DNA of 64,000 nucleotides from Rosa chinensis (lineage: Eukaryota > Streptophyta > Magnoliopsida > Rosales > Rosaceae): the NCBI RefSeq assembly GCF_002994745.2, contig NC_037091.1:15066501-15130500 (forward strand), read 5' to 3'. How positions within the stretch are numbered: position 1 is the first letter of the stretch; each line of letters begins with the position of its first letter. Below are positions 59,341 through 64,000 of the stretch, in pieces. Below the pieces are notes generated by a model. The model searched no databases. It saw nothing but the letters and a program-made list of their open reading frames with translations, and was not told where the DNA came from. A program made the position numbers and the translations under genes.

Positions 59341-59807
59341 TTTAGCCATTTCATCACCATGTGATCCAAATTTTATGGGCTCATTATGGCCTGACCCTTC
59401 TTCCAGTTTCCCATTTTCCTTGGTGGAATTCTCTCCTTCAGTGACAGTCCCAACTAGTCCTTGGACCTTCTCAAATCCCAAATCTTCAACCCCCATATCT
59501 TCCACCAAAGAACAGCCTTACAGACCAAAGTCCTGATATAAAGGCAAAATCATGTTCTGTGAAGGAAAAACAAGGAAAAGAATACTGTAGGAAAAAGCCA
59601 GAGCAATCCAAATCAAAGATTATTGCAACAGAGAATCTAACCAAGAATCACATGATTAATCTTCTAAGGCCATTTTAATTGATCACAAGTCTACCCAAAG
59701 AATCAAAGAAAAGAAGAAACACATAAATCTAAAACTGATAAATTTGCGCATCCTTCACCTAAGATCATGAGAACAAAAGACTAAAACTTTGAATCAAAAC
59801 TTACCTA

Positions 59808-59910
59808 GAAACCTTCTTAGTTATCTTCTTAGCCCCAATTTTGACATTTTTGCCTTCAATCCCAAATCCACAGCTCCAATGTTCGAATTCAAATCTTGGT
59901 TACCCATAGC
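59808..59910 (-). pseudogene. Exon-like fragment ending in a GTAAGT donor
   Basis: Minus-strand sequence reads KNVKIGAKKITKKVSR in one frame up to AG|GTAAGTTTT. It has splice-site context but its gene is not recognised. It may belong to the same captured unit as the segment at 59340-59508. Confidence 0.3.
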
Positions 59911-60133
59911 TGAATTTCAAATCCGCCGAAAGCAACACGCCACTGCCAAAAGATCTGAAGAACACTAGATGTCTACCCATTAGGTTTTCCACAACCTCTA
60001 AACAAGCAAACCCCACACCAATCAGTTCACACAAAAAACACAATTTAATTCCTTCAATTTTAGGTCTCAGAAACGAAACAAGAAGATGACGAAGAACCGG
60101 CGTCAGAAATTGCAAGAGAGAGGGGGTTGTTAC

Positions 60134-60290
60134 CAGTGAGATTATTGGATTTGATGTTGGCCTGAGCGCGGTTGGAGCAAAACTCGGAGTTGTTGGGGTC
60201 GACGGCGATGGCCTGGGTGTAGAGGTCAACGACGAGCTCAAAGTGGTCGTTGATGAAGGCCTCCGCTATTTCCCAGATCGAATAACCCAT
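60134..60290 (-). pseudogene. Captured first exon of SGT1 (TPR domain)
   Basis: ATG at 60290 opens a frame with AEAFINDHFELVVDLYTQAI and then AVDPNNSEFCSNRAQANIK, a TPR unit closely resembling the N-terminal exon of plant SGT1, an HSP90 co-chaperone in immune-receptor and SCF function. A donor CTG|GTAACA follows at 60133. The CS and SGS domains are absent from the window. It is non-functional as SGT1, though a TPR-only transcript is conceivable. Confidence 0.75.
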
Positions 60291-60402
60291 TAGGTTTTGG
60301 TTTGGGTTTGTCGAAGAGAGAGAGAGAGAGAGAGCTTTCGTTGGGGTTTGTGGAAGAAGAGATAGGGTTTGTCAAAGTGAGAGAGAGATCGGGGTTTGTC
60401 GC

Positions 60403-60431
60403 GGGGGGGGGGGGGGGGGGGGGGGGGGGGG
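60403..60431. repeat. Poly(G) tract of 29 bases
   Basis: An uninterrupted G run lies just upstream of the captured SGT1 exon. It is rare in plant DNA. The length should be treated as approximate because such runs are hard to sequence. Confidence 0.9.
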
Positions 60432-61064
60432 AAAGGATGGAAAGAGAGAGAGAGAGTGCTTTGTCAAAGAAGAAAGTAATTAAGGGTTTTGGTTTTGGTT
60501 TTGGCTTTGTGTCGAGAGAGAGTGGTGGGAAGCTGTCGAGAGTGAGGAGTGAGGGCTTTGGTTTTAGGGTGAAAAGTTCTTATTTTTTTTGCCTGAACGT
60601 AGGGTTTCAAGCCTTGCCCTATGAATTTGGACAAAGCCCTACAAAGACTCACACAACAGAATTTTATATCAATGTGGTCTGAGTATATGAGGAAATTTGT
60701 CTCCTATCAATTTGACTTTCCTCGTTGAGGAGTTGGAGAAAAATCTCCTTGCTTTCTGCCAAACATATTAATCAGACCACAGTTTTATTGTTTCTCGTTG
60801 TATAATTACTACATGTTGGGGGGAAAATTTGAGTTTGGAGTGGGGTTTGGCACTACAGATATGGTGGGAAACTTGCCGCTCAATTATTTTAGGGTCATAC
60901 AACAGTTTTATTCTTAAATGTCTTCTGAACTAGTTCATTATACCATATCAGACGACGGGTTTTATAAAAGCGACGTACAAAAAAATAAAAATCAATCAGA
61001 CGACAGAAAACTATGATGTGTCGTCTGAGAGGTGTCGTCTGATTCAATTTTTGTAGTAGTGACA

Positions 61065-62542
61065 TATGCTTTTCAGACCACTTCGGGATTGAAACATATT
61101 CAATCCCTTCATGCAATCACACAAGAAACAAATATGTTATGAGACGCAGTGAATGAATTACCTTTTAGAGCTTCACTAAGGTCAATTGGGGGTCTTCATC
61201 ATGTGTTTCAAAAGCTTTCCTCTTCACCTTAAACACTGACATGGTTCTAACCTAGGCCTAACACTTATTGTTTTGTATACGGAATGCCAACACATAAATT
61301 CTTATACTAACAACTACTCTCCCTGTGGCAGAGACACTAGGCGTAGCAAAGATTCAGATCGTTAATACCTGGGTCCCAAACCCAGATTTTCCATAGGTCT
61401 CATGAATTCACCACTTTAAGCCCATCAATTAGGCTCAAAACCAGGCCAAACACATCACCTACCACACTGATCTAGACACCCAAGATCAGGGCACCCAAAC
61501 GCAGCCCTTGGCCACTATTGTCACCGACATCCGCTGTGAACCCTACCATTGTAAACATTGAGGCGTTGGGACCTTCCAGGCAATATCGTCGTCACTGGCA
61601 GAAGCTAACAACCGATTTATCACCAGACCTCGCCATCATCATCAGCTAGAGAAGCAACACCGCCATCAAAGGTTAACCAAGCCCGACGATTAAGCAATGC
61701 CTCCCCACACAGCAAACCTCTAAGAAAAGGAAATCGAAAATATTAAAAGAACAACAAGTGTCCTAAAGATTAAAATCAAACATCGAATAAATCACGAATG
61801 ATATCCACGATATATTAGTGAGAAACATCATTAGGGGAAGGGCGGCCAGAGCCGCATAGGGTTTGGTATTGCTATCGTTTTATTGGCCATTAAATAGTTG
61901 ATCATGACTCTTCCGGTTTATATTGTACCCAATATTTTATTTGTGACATTTGTATCACACTGATATTAAATATAATTATAAATCAAAATGCCAACAAGTA
62001 GATTAAGAACATATTTTTCTTCAAAAAAAATAACTAAACATTGAAAATGAACGATCATGCGGAAAACTAGGATGATAACGTACTCAATTTTTTTATTTTG
62101 GTGCCGTCAAAAGAAAATCCTTTGAGTTTGTCCAAAAGAAAAAGTTATTGCGATTGGTAAGACATAAGAAAGGAACAAATCCTTCACTATTGCAATAATA
62201 AGATCAAAACTAGATCAAAATATGTACACAAACGCTACAGCAGAACAAAGTACAAATCTGATCTCCGTATCAGAAAATCCACGTGCCATTTCGGCATCCG
62301 TGGTTGTCTGGAATATCCATCCCCCCCGGTGTCTGTGTATCTATTCTAACTCTAGCGCACCCCCTCCCGTCTATTTCAAACAAACATTGCCGCTACGAAA
62401 ATTGTGCCCATTTTGTTTTTCCCAGAAACAAAAAGAAAACCAAAAATCGTTTGGAACGTAATGGGTTTTGGCCCTTCTATCTAAGCCTTCTGTCGTCTTG
62501 TGTATAACTAAAATAAAGGGTAAGGAAAAAAGAGAGAGAGAA
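61065..62542. other. Intergenic region and ATL 3' UTR
   Basis: 61240-61870 has C/A-rich, CCATCG-containing sequence like retroelement untranslated DNA, without domains. From about 62220 to 62542 lies the probable 3' UTR of the minus-strand ATL gene. Confidence 0.4.
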
Positions 62543-63919
62543 TCAAGCAGTGGCCACAGTGGGTAAAGGCGGTGGTGGTGGTGCAGGCTGTGGAGTGGTG
62601 GGGGAAGAAGCACCAGTAGTACGATCAGACCGTGCAGCTGGGCGTGACTGGGACGAAATCCAAGCGACCCACCTGGATACGAGCCTGAGCTGTCGCTGTT
62701 GGTAACGCTGCTGATGGTTTTGGTTTTGGTTTTGGTTTTGGTGGTGCTGATTGCTCCTCTCATTACTGCTCCCTCTGTTCGAAAACCTGCTCAACCCCGT
62801 GATTTCCGACACGCTTCGCTCGTTTATTACGCCTCTGCCATTGCCACAGCGCAACGGTTCCTCCTGCCCCTGACGTGTCAGTCCGTTATCGCTTATGATC
62901 ATCTCGGAGCGAAGGTAGAGAAGATCGGACGGCTGTACGTCGCTCCATCGTTGGTGGAACCCACCGCCGCTGGTGTTGCTTGATCTGGGGGAGGAGACGA
63001 TGATTCGGTGCTCCAGCCTCGTTTTGTCGTGGCTTAAAAGAAGGCCGTCTTTTCTCGGACGTTCTTGGCTTCCGGCGGCGGCGGCCGCGGGTTCGGTTTT
63101 TTTCCGGAACCAGGTCCAGCTGTCGAGGGACCTCCGGAACGACGACGTATTGTCGTGAGAGGAGGAGCCCGGTCGCTGCTCCAAGGCGGAGGAGTGGCGC
63201 CCCGAGACGCGGCGGATTCCCGGGTCGGTTTCGACGTTGATGACGACGTCGTTTTGGTGGGGAGTCTGGGGCTGGCTGTTCTGGTGGTGCAGGATTCTGG
63301 CGTCTTCGATTAGGAGGATGTCTTCCGGGTCGACCCGGTAGCGGCAGAGCGGGCAGGTGGAGTGGGCGTCGAGCCACGTGTCGACGCACTCGACGTGGAA
63401 GGCGTGCTTGCATTTCGGGAGGAGGCGGAGGACCTCGGTGGGCTCGAATCGGGTGAGGCAGACGGCGCATTCGAGGCCGTCCTTGTGTCCCCGGAGCGAC
63501 CTGAACCGGAAAACCGGGAGGGACTCGACGACGGCCCGGTCGATTCCGGAGTTTTTACGGAGACCCGCCCCGCCGGGAGGTCCGGAGTCGGCGGTTCCTC
63601 CGATGACGACGAAGCTGCCGCGCTTGCAGTGCTTGGCGTAGAGGAGGAGAAGAAACGTGAAGGAGAACAGAGTCGTCAGAACTCCGACCATGATGGCCAT
63701 GCTGGGCCGGAACGACTTGGGCTTCTCGGCGGTGTCCACATTAAGTACAGGCGGCGGCGGTGAAGCAGACGTTGTGGCAATGTCGCCGATTTTCGGGTCC
63801 GGGTCGGGGTCGGCATTGGAGAGTGTAGAGAGAAAAGAGAGGAGGGTGATTAGAAGAACGAAGAAGGCGGCGGCGGCGGTGGTGGTGGGCTTGAGAGAGA
63901 GAAAGAGAAGGCAGCCCAT
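62543..63919 (-). CDS. ATL-family RING-H2 E3 ubiquitin ligase (ATL42-like)
   Basis: This intronless 458-aa frame starts with ATG at 63919. It has an N-terminal signal-like hydrophobic segment (about 17-35), a membrane helix at 74-94 and a basic KHCKRG. The ATL GLD-type motif is present as NSGIDRAVVESLPVF (123-137). A complete RING-H2 finger has C151, C154, C170, H172, H175, C178, C189 and C192, with the family-typical W182 and P190. The long C-terminus is Ser/Arg-rich and then Asn/Gln-rich (NQNQNQNHQQ). ATL proteins are membrane-anchored E3 ligases recruiting E2 enzymes, often in defence, carbon/nitrogen or hormone responses. Length and layout fit the ATL42/ATL13 type. The gene is much more GC-rich than its surroundings. 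Confidence 0.95.
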   Translation of the reverse strand: MGCLLFLSLKPTTTAAAAFFVLLITLLSFLSTLSNADPDPDPKIGDIATTSASPPPPVLNVDTAEKPKSFRPSMAIMVGVLTTLFSFTFLLLLYAKHCKRGSFVVIGGTADSGPPGGAGLRKNSGIDRAVVESLPVFRFRSLRGHKDGLECAVCLTRFEPTEVLRLLPKCKHAFHVECVDTWLDAHSTCPLCRYRVDPEDILLIEDARILHHQNSQPQTPHQNDVVINVETDPGIRRVSGRHSSALEQRPGSSSHDNTSSFRRSLDSWTWFRKKTEPAAAAAGSQERPRKDGLLLSHDKTRLEHRIIVSSPRSSNTSGGGFHQRWSDVQPSDLLYLRSEMIISDNGLTRQGQEEPLRCGNGRGVINERSVSEITGLSRFSNRGSSNERSNQHHQNQNQNQNHQQRYQQRQLRLVSRWVAWISSQSRPAARSDRTTGASSPTTPQPAPPPPPLPTVATA

Positions 63920-64000
63920 GTTGTTTGTGATGAAATGAACAAGTAGGAAGGAAGTAGAAGCTGTTAGCGGGTGTGAGGGTTTGTAGAGTTTGATGGCGGA
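63920..64000 (-). promoter_or_regulatory. 5' leader of the ATL gene
   Basis: Short upstream sequence up to the window edge. The promoter proper lies outside. Confidence 0.5.

Larger units (their letters stand above)
55492..61061. mobile_element. CACTA element carrying host gene fragments, 5570 bp
   Basis: Inverted ends are CACTAGTACAAAAATTGAAT on the left and CACTACTACAAAAATTGAAT on the right. A 3-bp duplication ACA flanks them at 55489-55491 and 61062-61064. Subterminal repeats of CGTCTGAT/ATCAGACG cluster at both ends (55510-55620, 60945-61050), as in En/Spm elements where they bind TnpA. No TnpD/TNP2-like transposase or TnpA was recognised, so it depends on another element. The interior contains minus-strand exon fragments of unrelated genes (57527-57580, 59220-59340, 60134-60290). 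Confidence 0.93.

Noticed and set aside
60302..60682. 126-codon Gly/Arg/Glu frame
   Set aside because: It is produced by the GA-rich and poly(G) tract in the CACTA element.
62699..63938. Several 60-190-codon frames overlapping the ATL gene
   Set aside because: They are GC-rich shadow frames of the real RING-H2 frame.

Overview
This is a eudicot nuclear genome window, most likely from a rosid and possibly Rosaceae; the assignment rests on overall gene and repeat character and is an inference. It contains five host genes. All but one are on the minus strand, and the multi-exon ones have GT-AG introns that can be traced through consistent codon phases. They sit in a large amount of transposon and virus-derived DNA.

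Host genes: (1) 1066-6288 (-), a five-exon TBL/PMR5 family polysaccharide O-acetyltransferase; (2) 17054-17323 (+), a single-exon CLE peptide precursor; (3) 34962-37964 (-), a seven-exon RD-type receptor-like kinase with almost no ectodomain; (4) 40044-45202 (-), an eight-exon endonuclease I family protein; (5) 62543-63919 (-), an intronless ATL-type RING-H2 ubiquitin ligase.

Repeat layout: a degenerate LINE reverse transcriptase runs into the 3' end of the TBL gene. From 6.3 to 16 kb there are SINEs, a foldback MITE split by a 1.0-kb hAT element, a 3.9-kb hAT element with a broken transposase gene, and a 1.0-kb hAT deletion derivative. From 19 to 26 kb there are SINEs, a MITE, degenerate minisatellites, a 290-bp TACA microsatellite and a 1.4-kb TIR element. 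From about 26.1 to 34.1 kb lies an endogenous caulimovirid (pararetrovirus): tRNA-Met primer site, movement protein, zinc-knuckle coat protein, protease, RT/RNase H, a further ORF and a TATA promoter, with no integrase. Its genes carry stops and frameshifts. At 47.7-52.3 kb there is a second, larger hAT element with a decayed transposase. At 53-55 kb there are a hAT derivative and a 722-bp Mutator-type MITE. At 55.5-61.1 kb there is a 5.57-kb CACTA element that carries fragments of at least three unrelated host genes (SGT1, a WD40 protein, an amino-acid permease).

Nine insertions have target-site duplications that can be read directly: five hAT elements with 8 bp, one MULE MITE with 9 bp, the CACTA element with 3 bp, and two SINEs of one family with 17 bp each. 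A third SINE has an 11-bp duplication. Their boundaries are therefore precise. No tRNA, rRNA or CRISPR feature was seen. The host genes look unrelated to one another, so no operon-like or pathway cluster is proposed. The most novel items are the gene-capturing CACTA element, the endogenous pararetrovirus with coding-like sequence upstream of its primer site, and a recurring motif fused to three different microsatellites.
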